Source: JAWAAW01 sp964353335
Lineage (GTDB): Archaea; Nanobdellota; Nanobdellia; Woesearchaeales; ARS49
Length of the DNA stretch: 64,000 nt
Reading direction: 5' to 3'
Assembly (NCBI GenBank): GCA_964353335.1
Contig: CAYGVI010000003.1
Coordinates: 310,001-374,000, forward strand
Under the pieces are notes generated by a model that saw nothing but the letters and a program-made list of their open reading frames with translations, was not told the DNA's origin and did no database searches. Below, piece after piece: positions 24,091 through 33,189 of this stretch. Position 1 is the stretch's first letter, and every line of letters starts with the position of its first letter. The translations under genes and the position numbers were made by a program.

Positions 24091-24716
24091 AGCGCCAGAC
24101 TTACCTGTCAATAATATTGCTCCTCATTCTTGTATTCGCAATCGGGATAATTGTCGGCAGGAATGCAGGCAATCCCGAGCTTTCAGATGTCAATAACTTC
24201 ATCAAGCAGAGCGAGCTCACCACAGAATCATACCTGCTTGAGCAGGAGCTGTTTTCAGGCATGGAAAAGAACTGCGACCTCGCAAAGCTCAGGCTTTCAG
24301 CGCTTTCCAGCGAGCTCTGGCAGCTTGGCAAGCTCATCGGCTCTGAAACAGCAAAACAGGACCTTGGAGAGGCAAATTACAATTTCCTGAAGCGCAAGTT
24401 CCACCTTATGCAGATAAAAACTTACACGCTCTACCACAGGCTGAACCAGGACTGCGCTGTCAATGTGCCTGTCATGCTATTTTATTACAGCCAGAATGAC
24501 TCAAACTCGGAGGAACAGGGCATTATCCTTGACAGGCTTGTGAAGGAATTTGATGTCAAGGTCTTTGCGATAGAGTACAATTACTCCCAGGAACTGCGCT
24601 TCCTTGAGGACTATTATGAAATCAGCACCACCCCATCTGTTGTTGTTAACTTCGGCACTGTGCGCAAGGGCTTGCAGCCATATGATGAACTCGCGGCGCT
24701 TGTGCGCGAGGAGTGA
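24084..24716 (+). CDS. Membrane-anchored thioredoxin-fold protein lacking the CxxC site
   Basis: A 210-residue protein. An N-terminal membrane helix (about residues 7-25) is followed by a helical segment with two cysteines (KNCDLAK, NQDCAVN) and a C-terminal domain (about 128-210) that looks like thioredoxin: VPVMLFYYSQ strand, a helix, and the conserved cis-Pro segment ISTTPSVVVNFG. The redox CxxC is absent; polar residues (SQNDSNSEEQG) occupy that place. It probably binds peptides or acts structurally outside the membrane. The next gene is a larger paralogue, and both sit in the glycosyltransferase operon. Confidence 0.7.
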   Translation: MVKRQTYLSIILLLILVFAIGIIVGRNAGNPELSDVNNFIKQSELTTESYLLEQELFSGMEKNCDLAKLRLSALSSELWQLGKLIGSETAKQDLGEANYNFLKRKFHLMQIKTYTLYHRLNQDCAVNVPVMLFYYSQNDSNSEEQGIILDRLVKEFDVKVFAIEYNYSQELRFLEDYYEISTTPSVVVNFGTVRKGLQPYDELAALVREE

Positions 24717-24718
24717 GC

Positions 24719-26812
24719 ATGGTGCGCACCCGAATAATTATCAACAGCCTTGTCCTGACTATTCTGATTTTCGCGCTAGGCGTACTGCTGAATTACGGCC
24801 TGGATTTCATCCGCATAGGCGCAATTGCCGATGTGATGAGCCAGCACGAGCTGAACACCGCAGCATACCTCGCTGAGCAGGATTTTACAGACACTTTTGG
24901 CGGCAACCGCTGCGAGGCAATGAATGCCCGCATTGCCCTGCTGAAAGAGGAGATAAAAACAGTCGGCGCTGACCTTGGAAGCTACAGTGCATTCAGCTTT
25001 TTCAAGAAAAAAGACTATGATTACCTGAAGCGAAAGTATTTCCTGCTTGAAATGCGTTTCCTTTCGCTTATCCAGCAATTGAACAAGGAATGCAACAGGC
25101 CTTACATACCGATAATTTACTTCTATAAGATTGATGATGACGTTAGCGAGAGGCAGGGTTTTATCCTCGCAGACCTGAGCAAGGCGTATGAACAGCAGGT
25201 GGTTGTCCTAACGATAGACAAGGACTACAAGGATGAGCCATTGGTGCAGCTGCTGGCAGCGCGCTATAATGTCACGACAGCGCCAACAATAATAGTTGAC
25301 AATGAAAAGAAAGAAGGGCTTGTTTACGCAGGGAAGCTTAATTCCACAATCCGCACTTTGCTCAGGCGCGCAGACCCATCAGGCCAGGCGCTTGATTTCA
25401 CTTATGTGCTTAATGCAGCAGGAAAAAATGTGAGTGAGTTCGCAGGAAACCTTTCTGAAATGCTCTCAGAAAATCTTTCCTCATATTCCCGCGCTGACAT
25501 ACTGCTGATGCTTGGCAGGATAACCCATAGCGACACAATGATTTGCGAAAGCATCCCGTATTATGACACGGCATTGATAGAAACAAACAATACTGAAAAA
25601 CAGGCGCTTATCTATGAGGCAATTGCTTCAATTGACTGTGGCAGGAACAAAAAAGCCTTCCTTATGGAGGCTGTAAAGCGCTGGAAGCTCCTGAACAACT
25701 CTGCGCGCGCAAGGATTGATGAAAGCCTTGCCATGGGCAAGAAGATTAACCTGAAGTTTGACACAAGCGAAATCGAACCGGTTCTTCCAAAGCAAAATGC
25801 TTCTGTCATAATCATCGGCAGTACAACAGTCAACATAACCCAGGGAGGCAGGGTAATCACTCAGGCAGACAGGGTAAAGCGCGACTGGCTTGGCTTGCAG
25901 GTGGAGAAAGACATTTTTGGCAGTCAGGTTCTCACAACATTTTCAGAACGCCTGGATTACAACTCATCTGAGCTCAGGGAGGACATTGGCTGGCACGAGG
26001 GTGCAAGGATGAAAGAGCTGGCTACGGAAGGAATTGAGCCCCTTGTCGCTTATGGCACTCTTGTTGCAAAGCTGCGTGACAGGTGGTATGCAACTGACGA
26101 AAATGGAATTTTCCGTTTTGAGGTGCCATTGGACAAGCTGCAGTATCCAACAACCAGGTTCCTCAGGGATGACCTTGCTGTGATTATGGACACTCACGGC
26201 GTTAACATGCTCGTGGAGCAGGCGCTGAGGCAGAAAGCAAATGCGGTTCTTAGTGATTGCGACCATCCTGGAAAGGTCAAGGCAGCTGCTTATCTTTCAG
26301 AGCGCGGCATTCCTGTAATTTGCTTCCCTGACAAATATGTTTACCTTGCCCTTGGCCACAACCTGAGCCTTGTCGGAAGCCCGCCGATGAGGCGCGAAGG
26401 CGAAAAAGTGATTGTCGGAGGCAGGCAGGTTCAGATTTCAACCAAGGAAACCATTATTGTAATGAACTCAACTGACCTGCCTTATGCAATCTGGTATTAC
26501 CAGACGCCTGCAAATTATTTCAGCGCTTTGAAGACGGCGGTTCCACAGCTGAAGCTTGAGTTTGTGCAGGTAAACAGCTTCAACCAGATGGCGAATGTTG
26601 TAAGGAAGGCGGAAATGCTGCGCGCAAATGTGATTGCAGCAAGGGTTTTCAATTCAAATGATTATGAAATCCTCAAAAAGTGGCTTTACCAGTCTCCAAA
26701 GCGCAAAGTTATACTGTTCCACTCAGCTTCATACCCGTATGGCTATTTACTGCTCAGGGAATTCCCTGAGCAAACAGGCTTTGATGACCCCAACCCGGTG
26801 TTTGTAAAATGA
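24719..26812 (+). CDS. Large membrane-anchored protein: thioredoxin-like domain, helical repeats and C-terminal alpha/beta domain
   Basis: A 697-residue protein whose first 220 residues match its upstream neighbour in layout: membrane helix, two conserved cysteines (GNRCEAM, NKECNRP), thioredoxin-like domain without CxxC and the cis-Pro segment VTTAPTIIVD. A TPR-like helical stretch follows (about 235-345), then a beta-containing region, and from about 450 a Rossmann-like alpha/beta domain (NAVLSDCDHPGKVKAAAYL, then IPVICFPDKYVYLALGHN). I do not recognise that last domain. ATG 24719 is preferred over GTG 24713 because GAGGAG lies about 5 nt before it. The Trx-plus-long-domain fusion is unusual. 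Confidence 0.65.
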   Translation: MVRTRIIINSLVLTILIFALGVLLNYGLDFIRIGAIADVMSQHELNTAAYLAEQDFTDTFGGNRCEAMNARIALLKEEIKTVGADLGSYSAFSFFKKKDYDYLKRKYFLLEMRFLSLIQQLNKECNRPYIPIIYFYKIDDDVSERQGFILADLSKAYEQQVVVLTIDKDYKDEPLVQLLAARYNVTTAPTIIVDNEKKEGLVYAGKLNSTIRTLLRRADPSGQALDFTYVLNAAGKNVSEFAGNLSEMLSENLSSYSRADILLMLGRITHSDTMICESIPYYDTALIETNNTEKQALIYEAIASIDCGRNKKAFLMEAVKRWKLLNNSARARIDESLAMGKKINLKFDTSEIEPVLPKQNASVIIIGSTTVNITQGGRVITQADRVKRDWLGLQVEKDIFGSQVLTTFSERLDYNSSELREDIGWHEGARMKELATEGIEPLVAYGTLVAKLRDRWYATDENGIFRFEVPLDKLQYPTTRFLRDDLAVIMDTHGVNMLVEQALRQKANAVLSDCDHPGKVKAAAYLSERGIPVICFPDKYVYLALGHNLSLVGSPPMRREGEKVIVGGRQVQISTKETIIVMNSTDLPYAIWYYQTPANYFSALKTAVPQLKLEFVQVNSFNQMANVVRKAEMLRANVIAARVFNSNDYEILKKWLYQSPKRKVILFHSASYPYGYLLLREFPEQTGFDDPNPVFVK

Positions 26813-28230
26813 CGATTACCAGGCATTTGGAAAGGCACAGGCTGTTTTATTTCGTGGTGTTTGCTGCGGCATTCGCAAGGCTGCTCTATCTTTTTGACTG
26901 GCATGAAATCTGGTGGGACTCAGGTGTTTATTTTGGAATGGCAAAATCTTTGTGGTCAGGGGGCAAGGCAGGATTGTGGGAGAATCTCAGGCCTGTGCTC
27001 TGGCCTGCTTTCCTCGGCGCAGCATGGTGGCTTAAGCTGAACATTGTGGTGTTCGCGAGAATTGTTGAGTTTGTTCTGACGCTGGTATCAACCTGGCTTG
27101 TTTATCAGCTGGCAAAAAAGATTTTCTCCCAGCGGGCAGCAGTGATTTCAAGCATTTTGTGGGCTTTCAGCGCGATTATTTTTCACATTGGATTCCATGA
27201 ATACACAGAACTTCCTGCAGTCACGCTTGCGCTCGCAGCGGTTTTGGCATTTTCAAATAGAAAATTTTTCCCCGCAGGCATATTCGCAGGCTTGTCTTTC
27301 CTCACAAAGTTTCCGGCAGGCATATTCATTGTTGTGCTTGGCTTGTGCGTCGTGCTTCAGAAGCGCTGGAAGCCTCTTGTCCCGCTTGGCATTGGATTTG
27401 CCCTGCCAACTGCGGCATTCCTTGCATTCAACCAGGTGATGTATGGAACAATGCTCGGCCCGATAATTGAGGCAAGTGCAAGCATTGCTAAGGTTGTTGG
27501 ATGCAATATCCTCCGCTACAAGCCGTGGTACCAGTATTTTATCTGGATTTTTTTTGACAATGTCCTTAATGTGTTCGCTCTTGTCGGAATTGCCGCTGTT
27601 GTGCGCAACTGGAACAGGAAATACCTGCTGCCTGTTGTCGCGCTGGCTGTTCCTGCTGCTTATTTCATCCAGATGCACTGCAGGGATTACCGCTATCTGA
27701 CTATGTTTTTGCCTTGGGTCATACTTTTCTCAGGCTATGGGATTTCCCTGCTGGTTGAATGGCTTGAAAGCAAAAAGAAAATTGCGGGTTATGCATGGGC
27801 TGTTGTGCTGGTTGTTGTTTTTGTTGCTTCTGTATTCCAGGCAAACTTGTTTTATTACAACAATGAGCCCAGAAATTTCGACCCTGTTGCAGAAAGGTAT
27901 TTCCAATGGCTCGCAGACAGGAATATCCAGGGGGAGATCTGGAGTTCAAACCCCATAGTCAGCGCTTATACAGACCAGAAAATAAACAAAATCTATTATC
28001 CCATTTACGGCCGCGAGACTGCTGCAGACTTCAACAAATACCTCGCGGAAAACAGCAATAAAGTGGGCGCTGTCCTGCTTGACAACTGCGGAGGCGGCCT
28101 TATTTGCTCTCCTGATGACACGCAATGCCCTGTTGAACTTGAGAAAATGCGCGCTTTCCTGAATGATAATTTCAGGCAGGTTTTCTTTGATGAATCAGGA
28201 CGCTGCTGGTATGCGATTTATCTGCCTTAG
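26809..28230 (+). CDS. PMT/ArnT-type GT-C glycosyltransferase
   Basis: A 473-residue membrane protein with about 10-11 segments. The first outer loop has WWDSGVYFGMAKSLW, the acidic loop of dolichyl-phosphate-mannose-protein mannosyltransferase-type enzymes (PMT_2). The HEYTELPAV segment and the C-terminal outer domain of about 130 residues also fit. Such enzymes transfer sugars from polyprenyl-phosphate donors to acceptors on the outer face. It closes the operon that starts at 19891 and overlaps the ATGA of the upstream gene; its last 4 nt overlap the convergent mbf1 gene. Confidence 0.8.
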   Translation: MTITRHLERHRLFYFVVFAAAFARLLYLFDWHEIWWDSGVYFGMAKSLWSGGKAGLWENLRPVLWPAFLGAAWWLKLNIVVFARIVEFVLTLVSTWLVYQLAKKIFSQRAAVISSILWAFSAIIFHIGFHEYTELPAVTLALAAVLAFSNRKFFPAGIFAGLSFLTKFPAGIFIVVLGLCVVLQKRWKPLVPLGIGFALPTAAFLAFNQVMYGTMLGPIIEASASIAKVVGCNILRYKPWYQYFIWIFFDNVLNVFALVGIAAVVRNWNRKYLLPVVALAVPAAYFIQMHCRDYRYLTMFLPWVILFSGYGISLLVEWLESKKKIAGYAWAVVLVVVFVASVFQANLFYYNNEPRNFDPVAERYFQWLADRNIQGEIWSSNPIVSAYTDQKINKIYYPIYGRETAADFNKYLAENSNKVGAVLLDNCGGGLICSPDDTQCPVELEKMRAFLNDNFRQVFFDESGRCWYAIYLP

Positions 28231-28676
28231 CGATTCAGCTTCAGAATGTCCCCAATCGTAAGCCCTTCTGTCTTTTCTTCTTTTTCCTGTTTGACAACCC
28301 CTTCTTCCTGGCTGATTTCAACAAGCGTGATGCGCAGTATTTTCTCCATCTTGCGTGCCATGTCAATTGGCGGCTCAAAATGCCCTGTTTCCATCTTGTG
28401 AATAAGTGATTCCTTGACTGTGATGAGCTTTGCAAAATCAATCTGGGTCAGTCCGCGTTTTTCCCTTGCCGCCCTGATTTTATTGCTGTAATCAGAAACA
28501 ACCGACTCAACCTGGACAGGCTCGCTCTTCACGCGCGCTGCCTTTGGGGCTGCGGGTAGCTGAATCTTCCTGAGCACCTTTCCGAACCTTCCGCAGCCGG
28601 CGCATACCCTTAGCTGTATTCCCTCCACCATTGCCGTGAACAGTTCAGTGTCCTTTCCGCACAATTCGCACTGCAT
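28227..28676 (-). CDS. mbf1: Multiprotein bridging factor 1 (aMBF1)
   Basis: A 149-residue protein with an N-terminal zinc ribbon (CELCGKDTE, then CAGCGRFG) and a C-terminal Cro-type helix-turn-helix (REKRGLTQIDFAKLI, then KESLIHKMETGHFEP). This domain order is that of archaeal MBF1, a ribosome- and TBP-associated protein thought to link translation and transcription. A small acidic tail follows. It converges with the glycosyltransferase operon. TATA-like sequence TTTAAATACG lies about 30 nt upstream. Confidence 0.93.
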   Translation of the reverse strand: MQCELCGKDTELFTAMVEGIQLRVCAGCGRFGKVLRKIQLPAAPKAARVKSEPVQVESVVSDYSNKIRAAREKRGLTQIDFAKLITVKESLIHKMETGHFEPPIDMARKMEKILRITLVEISQEEGVVKQEKEEKTEGLTIGDILKLNR

Positions 28677-28795
28677 AATGCTGGCTCATTGTTTTCAGTT
28701 TAAATACGTTTTTGTTTTTTAACTCGAAAACCAGGACAGTGACCATTCTGGAGTGGTCATATTAGCTTTTAAAACGATTTAGCTCGGATTCATGC

Positions 28796-29962
28796 ATGGT
28801 GACAGCGGAAGCCCTAGGCGAACAGAAGCAGGTGAAAGACCGGCAGGCACGCGTTTCCCTTCGCGAGCATATAATGCAGGCAATGGCGCGCGGGGCTCAG
28901 CGAAAAGACTTGGAAAAGCTGCTTGTCAATGCAGGCTGGCCGAAAGAAATCGTCGAGGAATACTTGGGCGAAGCCCAGGAAACAGTTGTGCCTACAGGGC
29001 CTGCGCTTATCAGGCTGAAAGGGGTTACAAAGCGCTTCGGAAATAATGTTGTCCTTGACCACATTGACCTTGAGATTCCTCCAGGAGAGCTCTTTGGCAT
29101 AATCGGGCTTAGCGGGGTTGGAAAAACAACACTTCTCAACACAATGGTGGGATTTATTGAGCCTGATGAAGGGGATGTTGTGATGCTTCTTCCCGGAAAT
29201 ATTGAGGCGTCTGTATTCAGGCGCAAGGACCTTGTGAACACGATGTTCGGGTTTGCAGCTCAAGTGCCGTCATTCTATGGCAAGCTTACTGTAAGGGAAA
29301 ATATTGAGCACTTTGCAGCGCTTTACAACCTTACGCCTGCAGAATGCATTGCCAAATGTGACAGCCTGCTCAGGCTTGTCGGTTTGGAAAACGCGCAGCA
29401 CACTCTTGCGCTGAATTTGTCAGGCGGAATGCAGAAGAGGCTTGACATTGCCTGCGCTTTGGTGCACAATCCTGCAATACTCATCCTTGATGAGCCGACA
29501 GCAGACCTTGACCCGATAATCCGCGACCAGATATGGGGCTTGCTGAGGCAGATTAACAGGCAGGGCACAACAATTATTGTCGCATCGCACGTTGTCTCTG
29601 AACTCGAGCAGTACTGCAGCAAAATCGCGATTCTGCGCAGCCAGAAAATCACAGAGGTTGGAACAACAGCGCAATTGCGTGACATTTATTCAAAGAGTTA
29701 TGAGATTTTCCTGAAGACTGCCAAGAAGGATTATTCCAAACTGCGGGCATTCTGCAGCAAGAAGAGCGGGCTTTACTCGAAAGTTTCAGAGAAAGACGGC
29801 TTCTTTGTCACCCAGACAGCCCAGCCAAGGGAGGCATTGCAGCAACTGCTCAGCTTTATCGCAAAAGGCAAGGATGCTGTCATCCATGTCCATGTTGACA
29901 GGCCGTCAATAGCAGAAGTTTTTGAATCGCTTATAAAACATGACACCCACCCGCTCCACTGA
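28796..29962 (+). CDS. ABC transporter ATP-binding protein with N-terminal helical extension
   Basis: A 388-residue cytoplasmic ATPase of an ABC-2 exporter. Residues 20-57 form a small helical module (IMQAMARGAQRKDLEKLL, then NAGWPKEIVEEYL) of a kind also seen in the coiled-coil protein at 45705. The ATPase domain follows with Walker A GLSGVGKTT (104-112), signature LSGGMQKR near 205 and Walker B LILDEPTADLD. A C-terminal domain of about 90 residues with ACT-like pattern ends the protein. It overlaps the permease gene by 23 nt. A TATA-like TTTTAAAACG lies about 25-30 nt before the ATG. Confidence 0.92.
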   Translation: MVTAEALGEQKQVKDRQARVSLREHIMQAMARGAQRKDLEKLLVNAGWPKEIVEEYLGEAQETVVPTGPALIRLKGVTKRFGNNVVLDHIDLEIPPGELFGIIGLSGVGKTTLLNTMVGFIEPDEGDVVMLLPGNIEASVFRRKDLVNTMFGFAAQVPSFYGKLTVRENIEHFAALYNLTPAECIAKCDSLLRLVGLENAQHTLALNLSGGMQKRLDIACALVHNPAILILDEPTADLDPIIRDQIWGLLRQINRQGTTIIVASHVVSELEQYCSKIAILRSQKITEVGTTAQLRDIYSKSYEIFLKTAKKDYSKLRAFCSKKSGLYSKVSEKDGFFVTQTAQPREALQQLLSFIAKGKDAVIHVHVDRPSIAEVFESLIKHDTHPLH

Positions 29963-31751
29963 ACGCGCAAAGCGCGGATTTGAAAACCTGCTTGTTTTGG
30001 TACAGAAAAATCTCAAGCTTCTTGTCAGGGCAAGGGCGTCTGCGCTTGTGGTGGTTATTGGGCCATTGCTTATTATTTTCCTTGCAGGGCTCGCATTTGA
30101 CAACACAAACCTTTACTCAGTCAGGATTGGCACTTATTCTGCGTCTTACAACGACCTTTCAAACTCTTTTATTGAAAAGCTTGCGGAGAAACAGTTCAAG
30201 ATAACGCGTTATCCGACAGAAGACCTTTGCACAGAGGGAATCAGGCGTGGTGAAACCCACACCTGCATAATGTTCGCCCCTGATTTTGCAATTGGAAAGA
30301 ACGGCTCAAATGAGATTAAGTTTGCTGTGGATTATTCGCAGATAAACCTTGTCTGGACAGTCCTCAATGTGATGACCACAAGCATTTCTGCGCGCTCCTC
30401 TGAGTTAAGCAAGAATTTGACAGCTGTCCTGCTCCACGCAATTGATTTCACAAGGCAGGCTGTAAAAGACAGGAAGCAGAACCTTGTCGCACTTACAACG
30501 GAAAATGATGAAATCGGGCAAAGGCTAGGCAATATCCAGGCAGAGCTGATGGAGCTTGAGCTCGGCCTTGACACAGGGGAATTCGGCCTTGCAAACCTCA
30601 CCAGCTCAAAGACAATTGTAAAGCAATGGGTTGACAATTCGCTGAACCTTGGCAAGGACTCGCTTAACCAGGCCCAGCACTTCATTAACGCTGTTGATGA
30701 CCTGATAAAGAAGAGCCCTGCAGGCTCGCAGGTGGGTAGCGGCCTGACAGATTCCCTGAAGGCCAGCGTGGACGAAATTGGCAGCCTGAAGGATAGGATT
30801 TCCAAGACAGAGGAGATAGTGGGCGAGCAGTACAGCCAGCTCAGCAGCCTTATTGACCACATTGCAGGCAAGATTACCCAGACAAAGTCAGAGATTGACC
30901 TTGCTGAATCCGCAAAGGTGTTCACGCTTGACGAGATTAACGTGATGAACAAGCTGCTTGACGAGGCATTGCTCAACATCCTGACTTTGCAAAAATCGCT
31001 TAATGAGATTGAAAAAGTCATCAGCGCAATACAGATTACAGACCCGACAGCAATCGTCCAGCCTGTGCAGACAACAATCCTCCCTGTGGTGGCAGAGCGA
31101 AGCTACCTGAACTACCTTTTCCCGACCTTGATTGCGCTGGTGATGCTGTTCACTGCGCTTTTGCTTGCGCCCACGCTTATCTTGTTTGAGCGCAATTCCC
31201 CTGCTTACTTCAGGAACTCCATGACTCCGACAAGCGACATTGTCTTTATGGGCTCTGTGTTTGTCACGACAGCGTTCCTGCTCACAATCCAGCTCGTGAT
31301 CATACTCGCGATTGCGGGAATATTCTTCACGCAGATACTGAACGGATTTGGGTACACCCTGATTGTGCTCGCATTGATGATAACGCTTTACACCTGCCTT
31401 GGGATGATTATCGGATACATTTTCAATTCGGAAGAGACTGCAATGCTCGCAGCAATGGCGCTTGGGAGCATTTTCCTGTTTATTTCTGACATTATCATCC
31501 CGCTTGAAAGCATGCCTGCTGTGATAATGAAGTTCGCGTCATTCAACCCGATGTACATCGGAAGCGACCTGCTCAGGCGCACAATACTTTTCAATGCCTC
31601 TTTCACGGAAATCTGGGCAAAGATGGCATTCCTTGCCGCTTTTGCCTTTGTGGCAGTCTGCCTTGTGTTCGCAGTCTATTACGGAATGAAGAAAAACACA
31701 TTCTCCAAATACCTTGCCAAGTTCGCGCCCAAGAAGGAACCGTTGCAGTGA
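29940..31751 (+). CDS. ABC-2 type permease with large outer coiled-coil domain
   Basis: A 603-residue membrane partner of the ATPase upstream. One membrane helix (about 33-55) is followed by an outer region of about 330 residues with long coiled-coil-like helices (residues 170-360), then six membrane segments in the last 220 residues (ABC-2 fold). This architecture resembles YhgE/Pip-like ABC-2 proteins that export lipids, polymers or proteins; the substrate is unknown. Overlap with the ATPase gene shows they form one transporter. Confidence 0.88.
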   Translation: MTPTRSTERAKRGFENLLVLVQKNLKLLVRARASALVVVIGPLLIIFLAGLAFDNTNLYSVRIGTYSASYNDLSNSFIEKLAEKQFKITRYPTEDLCTEGIRRGETHTCIMFAPDFAIGKNGSNEIKFAVDYSQINLVWTVLNVMTTSISARSSELSKNLTAVLLHAIDFTRQAVKDRKQNLVALTTENDEIGQRLGNIQAELMELELGLDTGEFGLANLTSSKTIVKQWVDNSLNLGKDSLNQAQHFINAVDDLIKKSPAGSQVGSGLTDSLKASVDEIGSLKDRISKTEEIVGEQYSQLSSLIDHIAGKITQTKSEIDLAESAKVFTLDEINVMNKLLDEALLNILTLQKSLNEIEKVISAIQITDPTAIVQPVQTTILPVVAERSYLNYLFPTLIALVMLFTALLLAPTLILFERNSPAYFRNSMTPTSDIVFMGSVFVTTAFLLTIQLVIILAIAGIFFTQILNGFGYTLIVLALMITLYTCLGMIIGYIFNSEETAMLAAMALGSIFLFISDIIIPLESMPAVIMKFASFNPMYIGSDLLRRTILFNASFTEIWAKMAFLAAFAFVAVCLVFAVYYGMKKNTFSKYLAKFAPKKEPLQ

Positions 31752-31788
31752 GCAAAAGTATTTAAACCGCGCAGAGTGACTTCTCACC

Positions 31789-33189
31789 ATGGCGCTAAAG
31801 GTCTTTAACACGCTTAAGAGGAAGAAAGAGGAGTTTATTCCCCTTAATCCTCCGAAGGTTGGATTGTATACCTGCGGCCCCACTGTTTACAATTATCCCC
31901 ACATTGGAAATTACAGGGCTTATGTCTTTGGAGACCTGCTTAAGCGCTACCTGAAGTTCAAGGGATTCCAGGTTACGCACGTGATGAACATAACAGACGT
32001 TGATGACAAGACAATACGCGACTCCCAGAACGCAAACCTTTCTCTCAAGGAGTTCACCCAGACGTATGAGAATGCCTTCTTTGATGACCTTGAAAAGCTA
32101 AACATCATTGGCGCTGATGTTTTTCCGCGCGCCACAGATCACATTCCTGAAATGATTAAGCTGATTCAGAAGCTGCTTGACAAAGGGCTTGCTTACAAGG
32201 GCGAGGATGGGATTTATTTCTCGATTAAAAAGTTCAAGAATTACGGAAAGCTCGCGCATATCAAGCCTGAAGAGCTCGAAACAGGCGCATCAGGCCGCGT
32301 AAAGGCAGACGAATACGCAAAAGAGAATGCGCACGACTTTGCCTTGTGGAAGTTTTATTCCCCTGATGATGGTGATGTTGCCTGGGACGCTCCTTTCGGC
32401 AAAGGAAGGCCTGGCTGGCACATTGAGTGCTCGGCAATGAGCATGAAATACCTTGGCGAGCAGTTTGACATCCACGGCGGAGGCGTTGACCTTATTTTTC
32501 CCCACCACCAGAATGAGATTGTCCAGAGCGAGGGAGTGACAGGGAAGCAGTTTGTCAAGTACTGGATTCACAATGAGTGGCTGCTTGTTGACGGCAAGAA
32601 GATGTCAAAAAGCCTTGGAAACTTTTACAGCCTGAGAGACATTCTTGCAAAGGGCTATGACCCCATTGTTATCAGGTATTTCCTCCTCGCAACACATTAC
32701 AGAACAAAGTTCAACTTCACTTTTGCAGGTCTTGACGCCTCAAAGAATGCGCTTGAAAGGATTTGGGGCTGCTACGACAAGCTTGGCTCTGTGAAAGCGC
32801 CAAAGCACAATCCAGAAGTGCACAAGCGCATTGACCAGCTCAAGAAGGAATTCACAGACGCAATGGACAATGACCTTGACACTCCGCCTGCGCTTGCCGC
32901 GTTGTTTGAGTTTGTAAAGGATGCCAATGTCATGATTGCGAACAATTTGCTAAGCGCGGATGACGGAAAGGCATTAAGGGAGGCATTCGAAGGCATTGAC
33001 TCTGTTCTTGGCATACTGAAAAAGAAGGAAGCAAAGCTCTCAAAGGAGCTGCAGTCCATTATTGACCAGCGCGAAGAGGCAAGAAAGTCAAAGCAGTGGA
33101 AAAAAGCAGACGAATTGCGCGACAATCTAAAGGAAAAAGGAATTATCATTGAGGATTCTGCCCAGGGTGTGCGATGGAAGCGTGCGTAA
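31789..33189 (+). CDS. cysS: Cysteinyl-tRNA synthetase
   Basis: A 466-residue class I synthetase that charges tRNA-Cys. The zinc-binding and signature residues are present: LYTCGPTVYNYPHIGNYR near residue 25 (HIGN form of HIGH), WHIECSAM near 210, FPHHQNE near 240 and KKMSKSLGNF near 268. Length is normal for the family. A TATA-like GTATTTAAACC lies about 25 nt before the ATG, implying a leaderless message. It overlaps the following methyltransferase gene by 16 nt, so the two are co-expressed. Confidence 0.97.
   Translation: MALKVFNTLKRKKEEFIPLNPPKVGLYTCGPTVYNYPHIGNYRAYVFGDLLKRYLKFKGFQVTHVMNITDVDDKTIRDSQNANLSLKEFTQTYENAFFDDLEKLNIIGADVFPRATDHIPEMIKLIQKLLDKGLAYKGEDGIYFSIKKFKNYGKLAHIKPEELETGASGRVKADEYAKENAHDFALWKFYSPDDGDVAWDAPFGKGRPGWHIECSAMSMKYLGEQFDIHGGGVDLIFPHHQNEIVQSEGVTGKQFVKYWIHNEWLLVDGKKMSKSLGNFYSLRDILAKGYDPIVIRYFLLATHYRTKFNFTFAGLDASKNALERIWGCYDKLGSVKAPKHNPEVHKRIDQLKKEFTDAMDNDLDTPPALAALFEFVKDANVMIANNLLSADDGKALREAFEGIDSVLGILKKKEAKLSKELQSIIDQREEARKSKQWKKADELRDNLKEKGIIIEDSAQGVRWKRA

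Noticed and set aside
30332..31021. 229-codon minus-strand frame over the ABC permease
   Set aside because: Antisense shadow of the coiled-coil region; Ser/Leu-rich, no start signals.
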